Assembly (NCBI GenBank): GCA_021234155.1
Contig: JAJEKV010000025.1
Span: 15,302,253 to 15,366,252 of the forward strand
Reading direction: 5' to 3'
Length of the DNA stretch: 64,000 nt
Origin: Isoetes taiwanensis
Lineage: Eukaryota; Streptophyta; Lycopodiopsida; Isoetales; Isoetaceae
In this document: positions 43,718-55,075 of the stretch, piece after piece
Numbering within the stretch: position 1 is the first letter of the stretch
Layout of the letters: the number at the start of each line of letters is the position of its first letter
Notes under the pieces: model-generated
Told to the model about the DNA's origin: nothing
Seen by the model: only the letters and a program-made list of their open reading frames with translations
Database searches by the model: none
Position numbers and translations under genes: made by a program

Positions 43718-43846
43718 ATGGGCAGGGAAATGCTGCAATTAAAGGGCCGCGCCAAAGCCATAGTCGTAACTATTATAGTTGTGGTAATTGTGGCAGTTCT
43801 TGCTTGTGTATGCTGCTTCTTCAAATGCCTCTGTTGCTGTATTTAG
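43718..43846 (+). CDS. Possible small Cys-rich membrane protein, 42 aa
   Basis: ATG 43718 to TAG 43844-43846. The product has a short basic/polar start (MGREMLQLKGRAKA), then a continuous hydrophobic helix (IVVTIIVVVIVAVLA) and a Cys-rich end (CVCCFFKCLCCCI). The frame is open for over 100 bp before the ATG without another ATG. Plants have short Cys-rich tail-anchored proteins (CYSTM type), but the order and spacing here do not match that family clearly. A plausible donor (ATGTAAGC, 43938-43945) and acceptor (TTTTTTTTTAGC, about 43985-43994) lie downstream in another frame, so it may be an exon of something else. Confidence 0.25.
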   Translation: MGREMLQLKGRAKAIVVTIIVVVIVAVLACVCCFFKCLCCCI

Positions 43847-45885
43847 GCCTTCTGCCAGATCCTTGCCCTGCAGAAAATCGAAATGGAAGCCTGAAGCTTC
43901 CAAGTTGTTTCAACCCATTTCTGGTATTTCTATCTTTGATGTAAGCTGATCTAACCTTAAAACTAACTCTTTTGCTTCCTCTTTTTTTTTAGCATGCAAA
44001 GAGCCAAAAAGCTGTTCGTGGAGTTTTGCAAGGCATTTCCGCTGCTATTGGAGCTGAAGTTTGAGAAAAAAACAAAAATCCCATGTTCTGTAGCGGCTAT
44101 TTCGGCGTACAAATGATCCAAAGGTCCACATTTTCTTATTCATTGTAGCATTTGCTTCTAAGGCATGCATAATATATTTTGTAACAGTCTCTTTTAATCT
44201 GTGTTTATGATGCTTATTTTTTTAACTTTATGTATGATCCGGAATGGGCAAGAAACTAAAAATGATGCTCCTAAACCAGGAGTTGAAGCGCCTGAGAAAA
44301 GATCGAGAGGTTTGTGTCATTTGTTTTTTGTTGAAATTTGAGATTTAATCATATTCTCAACAGACTTTCTTTGTCAGAGAATACGTAGAGGAAAATGAAG
44401 AAAATGTTGCAGCAGTAGAAAATGTTGCAGCAGTACTATTTCATGGTAAAATCAAACAGTTTTGTATCACTGGCATGATATTTCTTTAATAATAGGCAAA
44501 CCATTTTTGTCAAGATTTTAAAACTTAAGTAGTAAGGCACTGCAATAAAAAGTCTTTTTGTATAATTTTAGTGTTTCAATGCATCCATTGCCAAGGTTAT
44601 GACTTATGTTCTAGATTTTTCTCTCAAACCAATAATTCACTTAACAATACAACAAAAAATAAGCCGCATCTTCTCCATTACCTTGTCAATTAGAATCTTA
44701 GAATCTTATATTATAATGTTATTGTGTAAGTGTTGGACCCAGCCCTAATTTGGATGCTCCAGATTTGATGAAGCCAATGGAGGAGATTATGCCACGTCAT
44801 ATTCTTAAGATAACTGGGTTTTTTTTTTGCTAGGGTTACCGACGGCGGCCATCGCACCTTGGAGCTGCTAGCAACAGAGTTTGGGTCTTTTTTCCCTAGG
44901 GTTCGCGAGTGCGGTTCTGCATCAGAAGAGACAGCTCGAGGTGATGAAGTGCGCATGCTACACAAATGCTGGAGTTCCGGGTTCGACTTTGCTCACATGA
45001 TATTGAATCAATGAGCTCCGATGGATTGATGGCTCCTGGAAATTGCTTATTCGGTTCTAGACCTATGTTGAAGCTGGTTTGCAGATGGATTGCTATGTTT
45101 GCAGCTAGTTTTAAGGCTTAGATATAAGAAAGAAAGAAACCTTCAGTTCAGACTACATCTGGTTGTTCTGCTCAAATATGAAGAAAGGAGCTGACATCAT
45201 TTGCCTGTGTTCTTCAGTTGGTGAGACGAAACAAACAAAGGTATGGATGCTCACACATTTTCTGCAACTAAGATATTCGATTCTTATAATAGCTTCCCTA
45301 TATATATTTGCAACTCTTAGAATTACCGTAGGTAATGCAGCAGCAATAATGAATTCAGATCATTTTTCTGCAATTGGAGCCTTGGCACGAAATAGAAGAA
45401 TATGGTAATTTTATGAGCAAGTTTACATACTGCATGGCCCTTAAATTCATTTTGCATGTCATAGCAGCCTGTGGAGGATTGACAGCATACTGGCTAACTA
45501 TTTCTTTTTGCAAATAGAGGATTTTAGGGCGGTCTTGGAAGCTACAGACACCTCTGTTCTATCCATGATGTCAGATGCGCAATTGAATGTCTTCTACAGC
45601 AAACACAAATAATAGCAGGATCATGTTTTATACAAAATGACCATGTTGGGCATGCCAAGGAAAACAACAAAGGTGGCTGCATTCTAAATACTTTTAAGTG
45701 TTTTGTAAGAAAAACAAGATGCAAGCGATCTCAATTGCATTCAGAATGCAAAGGCCATTCAAGAGGCATTTTCAAACAAGAGAAACCGGCAAAGATTGTA
45801 AGAGAAAATGCTCTGCTCAACATGAATTTAAAGTGTGGAAGCGTGAATTGATGCAAGTTAGTTATTTGACATGATGTAGGAATGG
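43847..45885. other. No gene recognised
   Basis: AT-rich. It contains the possible splice pair mentioned for the 43718 ORF and an ORF at 45163-45408 with a hydrophobic stretch (ILIIASLYIFATLRI) but no family match. Frames are short and scattered. Could be host intron or UTR sequence. Confidence 0.35.
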
Positions 45886-46512
45886 ATGTGACGACAATGG
45901 TTGCAGGTTATAATCATGGAGATGGAAAGGTAGCAAGCAAGATTTTTAATAGATGAAGCAAGGTGAGTTCAAGCCGGAGATTGTTACTTATGTAAATGTT
46001 CTATCGGCAGAATCGCCCATACAAATCATTAGGGTGGGAAAAGTCTATAAATGTTGATTCTAGAATTGACATCAAAACAGATATCTTAGGGCTTGAAGCT
46101 CTTGGACATGAATACCAAGTTTGAAGACATGAATTATGCTTGCCAAGTCTTAAGATCATGCGGTCCAAGAGATCCAAGCTAGATAGTATGTGTATGTCAA
46201 TGTGGTAAGCGCAGCGGTCAGAAGAAGCTGGAATGGGAAAAACACATTCATCTTGGGTGCTATTGGTCCACAATATGCTTCGACATATTTATTGGGAAAG
46301 TGCCATTCTTCGGTTGATATGAAATGCGGAAACACTTTGCCGACATATTTATTGGCGGCCGCCATTCTTACGTTGTATATGAAATATGGAAGCACTTGAG
46401 ATGCCAAATCAGGTCACATATACAAGTGCTCTACATGTATGTACATGCGAAATTTTTGATATGGAGCAAATACATTCATGCCTTTTATATCAATGGCATG
46501 AGGCTAGCGTGA
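45886..46512 (+). pseudogene. PPR (pentatricopeptide repeat) gene remnant
   Basis: Several plus-strand frames show degenerate PPR lines. FKPEIVTYVNVLSAE lies near 45970-46010. YLLAAAILTLYMKYGS (about 46340-46395) is a decayed 'f..n.Li.mY.kcGs' line. PNQVTYTSALHVC (about 46403-46440) is the classic 'P..vTy.svL.aC' line, followed by MEQIHSCLL, as in 'g.qiHa...'. PPR proteins bind organelle RNAs through 35-residue helical hairpins. Here only about five partial repeats remain, with stops and frame changes, so it is a pseudogene or a captured fragment. Confidence 0.5.
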
Positions 46513-47840
46513 AGTAAACCTGTAAAAGTTACATTTCTATTTATCAAAGGAACCGCAATTAATACTTGATATTTTTAACATCCGTTTTGATGGTACAAGC
46601 GGATGAAGTTATCAATCATGGGCAAGAGCGAGGTTTTGTCAACACCGCAATAGGTTAGAATATGAACTGGATTCACCGGCATTCGTACTTACGATTGGGA
46701 ATACTAATAATAATACGATGCATCAAATGTCTCGACTTTACGCTAACCCCATTTGTTGGGGTTTTACAAGAAATGTTTGACATGACATAATGAAGGTGGA
46801 AGACATCGTCGACCAAAGACATTGGCAATAGCTGCGGCAAATTGCGCTCTAATTGCTTTCGTGTCTTTGCTTTGGTCTATAGGTTGTATAAGACGAATGT
46901 TCGACCCATGATAAAGATAAAAGCTTAGGCAATGGTTGAGCCATTGTATATGCAGATTGCAAGCAGACATTGATTACATATGGGCTTAGCATTGTAGGTT
47001 TGAAGAGAGGAACTATTGAAGGTGTACATAATAATACATATGGAAAATTGTTCCCTTAGGTAGAGAACTCTTACGATACTCCTTCTAGACTTATCTTAAA
47101 CAAACATTGGGCTAGAAAAGTGAGGTCATGGGTCTGTTCTCTCACTCTACACATCCTACTTTTTTTCCAAAACTTGGCAAAGGAATTATTGCATTATGAT
47201 TTTAAAACATTTTAGATAACGACAATATGGAATTTCAACTTCATGTATTGCTTCTTAATTGAATTCGGTATCAGTCTAATAATGGTGTGTGTTAATGCAA
47301 ATAAATATACAAAAGTGGTGCTGCTTATCTACGTCCATTTGGACTTCCAAAATCAAAATAAATCGTCAAATAAAAGAATCTACAAATGGTTCTTAGGGAA
47401 TTAACATGACTTCCATATTTGTGATTATTGTAGTGCCAAACTACAAAAAGGGCTCAGAAAAGATAGACTTTTTTTGTTGGGGGTTGTTTTTCCTACATAT
47501 ATATTTTAAATGCAAAACCCTTATAATTAATCCACATTGTTATTTACTTCCCACAAAAATGCCCCTCTTCTACAAGCACAGATCAACATATAGTTTCTTT
47601 ATATAAATCCTTGAGCATATTATATTTAAAGAATTCAAAGTATTATAGGTAAAGAAGTTTATGGCTCAACATTCAAAAATAGGAACATGATGTTTATACA
47701 AAGGTATTTAGGAAATAAACACACATAGATATTCATTGTTACGTAAATATTAAATGATCATAATGTCCAAGTTTGATTCCATTTAGCGTATGGAATTCAA
47801 TTAAAAAATTAGTTTGCACCTTAGCTCCCCTTCTCTTTGA
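46513..47840. other. No gene recognised, AT-rich
   Basis: Short frames (46764-46970 minus, 47406-47606 plus) have no motif. Could include body sequence of the Helitron whose helicase remnant starts at 47841, or decayed 3' PPR sequence. Confidence 0.35.
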
Positions 47841-48122
47841 TTGGGCATTAAGACACACCATTATTTGGACTTCATCTTCGACAAGGAAATAATGGAGACA
47901 GATGTACACCTGTTGTATGACAAGGCCATCTTCATACCAAGGAGTAACATGCTAAAAATCAACAAGAAGGTCCTTAAGAGGTTAGGTGGACAACACCATA
48001 CATATGCGAACATAGATGCCATCACTATAGCCAACCAACAGGAACTTGGGAACATAATAGAGGTTAAATTCATCAACAAACAAAACCTTCAGAAAAAATG
48101 GAAGAGATCAGAATTGCTATGA
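47841..48122 (+). pseudogene. Helitron PIF1-like helicase fragment
   Basis: The plus-strand frame reads KAIFIPRSNMLKINKKVLKR, then LGGQHHTYANIDAI, then EVKFINKQNL. This corresponds to the Helitron helicase line 'raIl.prn..v..iN...l..lpg..h.Y.s.Dsi', followed by the 'yp.EFLNsl' line. The family's 'TPSG.PPH' is lost. Only about 90 residues are present. A Helitron 3' end lies 189 bp downstream on the same strand, which supports the assignment. The homologous line is absent from the minus-strand remnant at 12187-12722, which starts at the next line. Confidence 0.55.
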
Positions 48123-48310
48123 AGAAGCACCATCCTTTTCTACGCAATGCTCTCTGAGGTACAATGCAACACTATCTTACATGAACTAACTAAGTTTCTT
48201 TAGACGTTAAATATTAGAAAAGTTTTTTGTTATAATAAAAATTAAAAAATGTTAGATTATTGCCCCGCTTTTCTCATTGCGGCCAAAACTATTACATGCT
48301 CCCAACGTAT

Positions 48311-48338
48311 GCCCAGCAACGCTGGGCATTATTACTAG
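48311..48338 (+). mobile_element. Helitron 3' terminus (hairpin plus CTAG)
   Basis: GCCCAGCAACGCTGGGC (48311-48327) is a 7-bp hairpin with loop AAC. It is followed by ATTATTA and CTAG (48335-48338), then T. This is the canonical Helitron end: hairpin, about 7-12 nt, CTRR, insertion before T. The hairpin differs from the one at 10983-10967 by one compensated base pair (A-T against G-C). The element to its left carries a helicase fragment; its 5' TC end is not located. Confidence 0.75.
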
Positions 48339-50689
48339 TAACAATTACAATCGAACAATATTATGCTTTATGGGTTTGTTTGGGTTCGATTCCCAAAAGG
48401 CTTTGTTAATTTAAAATAAACAAAATCAATAAACAATTCATGATATATTAAACTTTTAAATTATGGTATAGACTAATTTTTTTAATTGTGTGCCACGTGT
48501 TGATATTTTATTATTTAAAATCGTGCTTTTTCATTTTAAAAGTATGCCACGTGTTAAAATTTTATTGGTCAAAAGACACATTAGAAACAACACCTCTCTT
48601 TTTCTATGTGTCATAATAATGTTTTTCTACATGTCCTTATTTTAGAAAAACAATAGTTAATAGCATTAAAAACAATAGCACCCTTTAAAACTACATATGG
48701 AGGAAAAAAATATCAACACATAGAAAGATGGAAAATATTTGAAAACAACAACTATTTTAAAACAATACATGTGGGTTTCTTGAATATTATATATCCTTTT
48801 TTGGGAAAACAATATCAACTTAAAGAACTACAAGTAGAAAAAAAACAACACACATTGAAAGGAAAAAAAGCGCTCTTTCTGGGTTTTCCATGTGTACTAA
48901 TATTGAAATTAATATTGTACTCTTGTTGTAATTTAGCGTTTCACGTGTGGTAATATCGAGACCCACGCATGGAATTTCGAAGATAAAAACGATGGTTACA
49001 TTAAAAAACAACAAATAAGGAAAAAAATACGCGTTGACAAAAATCACAAAAACTATGTCAATTTTTTTCACGCGTGGATTTTTTCGCCTAAAAGACCACC
49101 GTGGAAATTTTTTTTTGCCAAAACCACCTGTCTCTTTGTGCAAATCCGGATAAGCGGGCCACGTGGACTTTTGGGGCCATTTTGTGTTGTTTTTGGCATA
49201 AAAACAACACTTCCGTACAACTAAAAACAAGCGTGGACCAAAAACGGGTCGGTGTGCTTCTATGTGGAATGCTCTCGCATTCTCACTAATGAAGGTATCA
49301 AGCACACTTTCTCGTAGCTAGTGTCACCGGATCTGGGCTTCTTAGAGCACAGTAATACCATGCTCGGCCGGGTTTTCCACCCTCCTCGAACCTCTTCCTC
49401 CAACTATAAAGCGTGAAAGACAACTCCTAGAGCCCACGCCGCCATGCGAGTGACAAAGCCTCCACTCCGGAGACCACTACTTTTGCCTCCGAACGCCTGT
49501 ATAAGTTACACTCAACACATCAAAAAACAAGCGTAATCCTCATGGCACCGCTTGATTGAGAATAAAATTCTTTTCTTAAGGCACATACTTGCTCTCGCTC
49601 GGTTTTGACACATTCGATCCCTTGCAAAGATGTTGATTTTAGAGCACTCTTGATTGACTTGGAAGCGCACATCCTCTCCTGCTTGCTATCCCCTTTGGTT
49701 CCCTCCGACCCTCTTCACATATGTATATTTCCTTTTTCCTCTTGAATTGCTTCTCAACATCGCCTTCCAAGCACTCAACTGAAGTCATCCCTGCTCGGAG
49801 ATACTCAAAAAAAGCAAATGTTGTGAAACCGCCGTCCTACCATCATGAAGCAAAACATTATGGGTCTCCTGTGTTACTAGATCATTAGCTATAGGCCTCT
49901 CAAAGACAAGCATGACATGACCGATATTTTGGTTTCCGTTGGATCTATTATGTTACCCATGAAGCAGGACCTTTGATACACCCAAGAACTCATCGTCTCA
50001 TAGCATCCCACGAGGATCACTAAAGACTATATTAAGCCTCAGAATATTTAGATCCAATGCAGGAGTGAAAAGAATGTAGCATGGCAAACCTAGTAGATCT
50101 GTTTGCGGAGTAGTAGACTGTCTCATCTTGAGGCTTAAACAACTGAGACCAAGGCAGGCAGACTAGATTCTCATGACCTCTAATCTCCTCTACTATCTCG
50201 TCTTCTTCATTTGTTCTTTGTGTTGCTTGGTTCACCACGGTGGCGTGGAAACCCGATGTCCGTGACACTCTTGACGGATGGTGGACTACTAGATGAATCC
50301 TCTTGTGAAGAGGGCAAATTGAGGATCTCAAGGTATTATCTTCACTTGAGGGCCACTCATTTGGTTTTACATCCCTCTTAGGCCAGCGAATGGATGTGCC
50401 TAACGCTTCACCAATGTTATCGCCTCCGCTAGGGACTGGCTCTTTGCCGATGGGATCACCGGACTCAGGACCTCAATTGCTACATTTGAAGGATCTATTT
50501 TTCCTTCCCATGAAGAGTGGTTCTATTCAAAAATATGTCCCCGGGGCAACAATTGTCCTTCCGGCGAATAGGTTGTACAGGGGAAAATTGAATCTGTTTC
50601 AATCAAGCAAAGGCTGAAACTTTTTAGAACATATGAATTAGGCGAAAAAATAAGCAATAAACAAGCAAAAGTGGCCATTTAGTACGGGA
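48339..50689. other. No gene recognised
   Basis: 48340-49300 is very AT-rich, with a duplicated TGCCACGTGTT plus ATTTTATT unit at about 48491 and 48544. A 161-codon minus frame (48820-49305) is Phe/Ile/Lys-rich without motifs and I do not call it. 49300-50690 has normal composition and short frames on both strands (50032-50331 minus, 50390-50617 plus) without recognisable domains. Confidence 0.35.
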
Positions 50690-51030
50690 CAAAATTTTGG
50701 TCTAACTTTGGAGCTAAATGGGCACATGGCGCCATTTGGTCTAAACAGATGATTGGATCAAATGGCGCCATGGCACCATTTGAACAAATTCACACCCATG
50801 CCACCGTCATAGGTGTGAATTTGGAACAAATAGCCATGCATAAGCCATTTGATCGAAGTGTTACCACCGTTTACCGTCCAAATGGCGTTAGATCAAATAA
50901 GCCATGGCCATTTAGCTCCAAATTCACACCATTTCAACCTTGCACCATTTTCAACGAATGGCCATGGCTAAGGCCATTGACCAATACACCATTTTTAAGG
51001 GTTTGGAATAGAATGGCGGCCATTTGAAAC
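50690..51030. repeat. GGCGCCATTTG/CAAATGG palindromic repeat cluster
   Basis: ATGGCGCCAT, AAATGGC and GCCATTTG occur many times in both orientations (50724-50740, 50760-50782, 50880-50915, 50960-50980, 51012-51026), mixed with AAATTCACACC. The same palindrome recurs inside the introns of the gene at 51964-56690. Confidence 0.75.
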
Positions 51031-51963
51031 CAAGTGGGTGCCATGAGTACATTTGGCTTAGCTCCATCACAAAATCCACATCGAGGTGCCTATGTTATGC
51101 ATTCTTGCTCCCATTGTCAGATATATGTCAATAAGAGCAGTGCATGCATAACATGGGCACCCCATGCCAATCGGGTAAGTGAAAACTAAAGTTTGGTTCC
51201 TAGCAAGATGAAATTCAGCATTTGAACATGCTATACAATTCCACGTAACATAATCCCTACCAAAAATAATGGACTTACTTGATATTAGATAGATCCATGG
51301 TGGTATGTACTGAAAGCAAGAGATAGAACAGAAAAAGAAGCTAATCCCGCCAGATGAATTCGGCAGAGAACCGAGCCAAGAAGAAAGCCGCCTAGAATCA
51401 CCGATTTCTGAGTTTAAGAAGAAAGCGCCGAGTTCGACAATTACGTGCCTTGGTAAGTTTCTGCCAGGCTCGAGAAAGAAGCGCCTTTGGCGCGAAGGGT
51501 AAAATGGAACGAACAAAGCGGATTCGAAAGCTACCGAACTGCGGTACTGCAAACGCTCGCTGTCATGGCATGGTCGCCTTTAAGAGGGAGAATGGCGACA
51601 AAGAGGAGCTTTAAATGCAAAGTACAATTTTAAAGCGGACCATTTGACTTTGGACAGTAAAAGTGACCAAATTTCAATTTCTGGTGGGAATTTTTAAATT
51701 TTGTGGTGGCAAATTTTCAAATTCTGGGTGGGATTTTTGAATTCTATGTTCAAATTTGGGAGAGGCGGTAGGGGCGGGAAATATTAATTTCAAAATTCAA
51801 TTTTGGTGGGCATATTTGGGCCAGACGACACGGGCATGGGCGGGCATGCTTTGGCGGGGCCTTCCCACGGGCGTCAGCGGGCATGACCCTTAGCGGTCAT
51901 GGCGCGCAATGCCCGCTATTGATGCAGCCGTGAGCCGACCCGGACAAAGTTAATTATGCCCCA
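51031..51963. other. No gene recognised, possible 5' flank of the following gene
   Basis: A 161-codon minus-strand frame (51067-51552) has no motif and is open mainly because of composition. From 51640 to 51800 there are repeated TTTCAAATT/TTCTGGTGGG segments. No clear TATA box or start was chosen for the gene at 51964. Confidence 0.35.
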
Positions 51964-52329
51964 TTGTTTTTTCGAGGACCTCATTTGCGCACCGTTTTGG
52001 ATTCGGCTCTCAAGCCCACCTCGACCCTAGCGCCCGGCGCCAGCCCTACTACGCCGGCGCCAGCGCCTTGGCGCCCTCCAGCTGCTGTTTTAGCCCCTCA
52101 CGGTTTTAGTGTTTTTTTTTCGGCGCCATTTCCCCCCGGTTCATCGCCTTCACTCCATCAAGTTACACACCAATTTAGGGCCAAATTCAAGGCACTTTCG
52201 AAATGGAAGTCGACGATTCGGAGCTACTTTCGGAATGTGGAAGCGGCTGAGCACACCGCTAAGGCAGTGTATGTCATCTACTTGTAAGTGTTTCTTTTTT
52301 AAATAAGCCGCAAAGTACCATTTGAATTT

Positions 52330-52720
52330 TTGTTCTTGAATTTGGGTCCTCAGAGTCGATAAATGGCGTCATGGCGCCATTTGATGTCCATTAGCTTACA
52401 TTAGGGTCTTGTTGTTAGCAAATGGCCATCCGCCATTTGATGTCTAGTCACACTAGTGGCTTGTTGTTGGGAAATGGCGTCATCGTGCCATTTGATGTCT
52501 ATTGGCTTACATTAGGGTCCTGTGGTTGACAAATGGGCCATGGCGTTTTGATGTTCATTATTTACATTAGGGTATTGTTGTTGGCAAATGGTCTTGTTTG
52601 TTTGCAAATGGCGGCATCAGCCATTTGATGTCTAAACAATCTTACCTTAGGGTCTTGTTGTTTGCAAATGGCCATCGCCGCCATTTGATGTCTAATATTT
52701 ACATTTGGGTATATTGCTTT
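52330..52720. repeat. Intronic tandem repeat, unit about 60 bp, six copies with AAATGGC palindrome
   Basis: Each unit runs AAATGG...CCATTTGATGTC, then TTACATTAGGGTC, then TTGTTGTTNGC. The AAATGGC/GCCATTT ends of each unit can pair. It lies inside the first intron (52284-53200) of the ParB-like gene. The same palindrome recurs at 53112-53126 in this intron and at 54950-55063 in the second intron. Confidence 0.85.
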
Positions 52721-53855
52721 TGGTAGATTGTTGGATTGCTTTCGATTGAATCTCCTTCAGTCCGGAGTGCCTCGACCCAGTGGAGCCGCTCTCCTCGAAC
52801 TTCGAATATTGCGAAGGGGAGGGTCAGCTAGTGCAGGCGCCCTGCTGACTAAACGCATGGAGCTGCATTAGAATCGCGCTTCCATGTATGCATGGGCCAT
52901 TTGCATCCGAAGTTGAGTGCATAAGCATCCAAGTGCGTGGTGCATTCCCCTTCGAAAGGTGCCTCCCACCCGGTCCGAGCCACTCTCCTTCGAACCATCT
53001 TCTGGAATATTGAAGGGAGGGGAGGGGCGGAGGGGTGGAGGAAGCGCATCAAAACAGGGAACGCAGCGGCTGCTTCCATGTCGCGATGCAATGAATTCGA
53101 GATGCAAATGGAGCCATGGCGCCATTTGCTTAGTCGCCCGGGTCAATCTACTTGTTTCAATGAGTTATTGATGCCTGCTATCGATGCCTCTTTGTTGCAG
53201 CTATGTTAACGCTCAGAAACACAATTTCAATCCGACTGGACTATCATGCCGATGATAGGAACCGTGCATGGAAATAATGCGGGTGAGCCCTCCACCCTCT
53301 ACAGCTTGAAAGGAGACTGCAGAAGAGCTCGGGCCTTTCGATAAAGGAGACAGCCCCTTAATCAGCCGGAATTTACTACCGGTATCTTGGTTTCACATGA
53401 GGTTGACTAGCAAGGGCGAAGATTGGATCGTGGTGGTCTGTAGAAGACACCGCGCGCCGTAAAAATAATAGTCTACTATGTGGACCGGAAGTTTTATGAT
53501 CCCACAATAATGTCCGCTAGTATCGCAAATGTAGTTGGTTCGGCGAGAAAGCAAGGCTGGGCTCTGCCATCATACAACAGCTTTGAAGAAGCTGATATCA
53601 GAGGTCCACAAGAAATCTTGAGGGGTTTTGATTCTTCGCAATCGTTTGAATGAGTCCAAGAACTCGCTTTCATCCGCTGTCAGGGCATTAGCCCAACGTA
53701 AAACTACCCGCCATTGTGGACAACGCGCGGAAAACCAAGAAGCGTGAAGAAGACAAAAACCTATGAGGGTATCACCGCAAAATGAAAAAGACTCTTTCAT
53801 CCGCAAGCATCGAGGAAGTTGGCCGTGAAGTCGAAAAAGGAAAGCGCATGACAAG

Positions 53856-54257
53856 GTGAAAGTGAAGAGAAAGGATCACGAAGATCCTCATAAGGAAAAG
53901 AAAGAGAAGAAGGAAAGAAAAGAAAAGGAAAAGAAAGAAAAGAAGGAAAGGAAAGAAAAGGAGAAGAAAGAAAAGGAGAAGAAAGACAAGGAAAGGGACG
54001 GGAAAGGGCGGAAGGAAGCACAAAGCGGACAGAAAAGGACGGAGAGAGGAAAGGGAATCAGAGGCAATAGAAGGAAAAAGAAGAAGAAGCACAGGCTGGA
54101 GATCTCTGAGAAGGAGAGGACACCTAAAAAACAAAGGAGAGAGACTCGGACTCCAAGTCCTGCTGGAAGTCCACCACGGAATGAGAGGAGCGACGAGCAG
54201 GCCAGCCCATCACATACCCAAGATTCGCGGGCACACCGCCAAAAGGGTCCCCATTGA
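53856..54257 (+). CDS. Lys/Glu-rich linker exon of the ParB-like gene
   Basis: An uninterrupted frame of about 130 codons. First about 50 residues of alternating KEK/KKE blocks, then a basic segment (GNRRKKKKKHRLEISEKER), then a Pro/Ser/Arg-rich end. The low-complexity purine-rich DNA could keep the frame open by chance, but it lies between coding-like sequence (53465-53640 and 54429 on) in the same direction. The basic composition fits a nuclear, nucleic-acid-binding linker. Best treated as part of the larger decayed gene. Confidence 0.4.
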   Translation: MKVKRKDHEDPHKEKKEKKERKEKEKKEKKERKEKEKKEKEKKDKERDGKGRKEAQSGQKRTERGKGIRGNRRKKKKKHRLEISEKERTPKKQRRETRTPSPAGSPPRNERSDEQASPSHTQDSRAHRQKGPH

Positions 54258-54949
54258 AGCCGCGAGCTAAAGAAGCTCACATTAAGAATAGCTCAAAGAC
54301 TTGCTCGAGGTGCCCGCAAATCTTAAGGTGGAAAGATCGAAGAGGAGAAGACGGCACGTAACACATATTAAGATCACCCACCACACTTATCTTTTCTCCC
54401 GGGCATCACATTTATAAAACGAATAAACGTGTTCAGTCTATATCAAGGGCCTGCAAATCTGACATCTAGGCCAAGAAATATGGAGATAACGAAGACCTTA
54501 GTGGAATCCTTTCAAAGAGATCCACATCGGGTGTTCACTCTGGACATGGATTCCATTCAATCCCTCACAAAGAAACTACATCCTTGGAAAATCGAGGATG
54601 ACCTCATGGGGATGCACTATTACATAGTGAATGGCAATCATTCTCATTTATGGCCGCCGGCTTGTATGTAAAAGACTTCGGCACACCAAAGTCCCAAGAA
54701 CAAATGGCAAAGATTTATGAGTATCTAATTGCCGAAGTCTTGTGCCGCACGGTGGACAAGCAAGAGTGCCTGCTCTTCGTGAAGTCAATGATATCGGCTG
54801 CCAAGACTATCTTCAAGGAGCCTTTCATTGATAAATAACCCACCACTGGCGGCAACAATATGCTCTTTGCGGGAAGCCGATCCATCGGGGCGCCGGGCAA
54901 TCTCGCCGTAACCATACAAGGTACATCGTGTTTTAATTTTCGCTAGATT

Positions 54950-55075
54950 AGCAAATGTCGCCGTGGACGCCATTTCCTCACCAAAGTGGCGCCATTTGTT
55001 GAGGAAATGGCCGCCGCAACCATTTTTCATCATCAAATGGCGCCACGGCGCCATTTCATAATCATTTGCATTCAA
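54950..55075. repeat. GGCGCCATTT palindromes in the second intron
   Basis: AAATGGCGCCA, TGGCGCCATTTG and GAGGAAATGG occur in both orientations (54986-54998, 55018-55062). Nearly the whole 177-bp intron (54921-55097) is made of these inverted pieces. Same motif as at 50690-51030 and 52330-52720. Confidence 0.75.

Noticed and set aside
48820..49305. 161-codon minus-strand frame in AT-rich DNA
   Set aside because: Phe/Ile/Lys-rich without motifs, and the start lies in an unremarkable context. Composition explains it.
51067..51552. 161-codon minus-strand frame
   Set aside because: No domain. Lies in the flank of the ParB-like gene on the opposite strand, and no splice or promoter features support it.
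53888..54280. 130-codon Phe/Ser-rich minus-strand frame
   Set aside because: Antisense of the Lys/Glu purine-rich exon.
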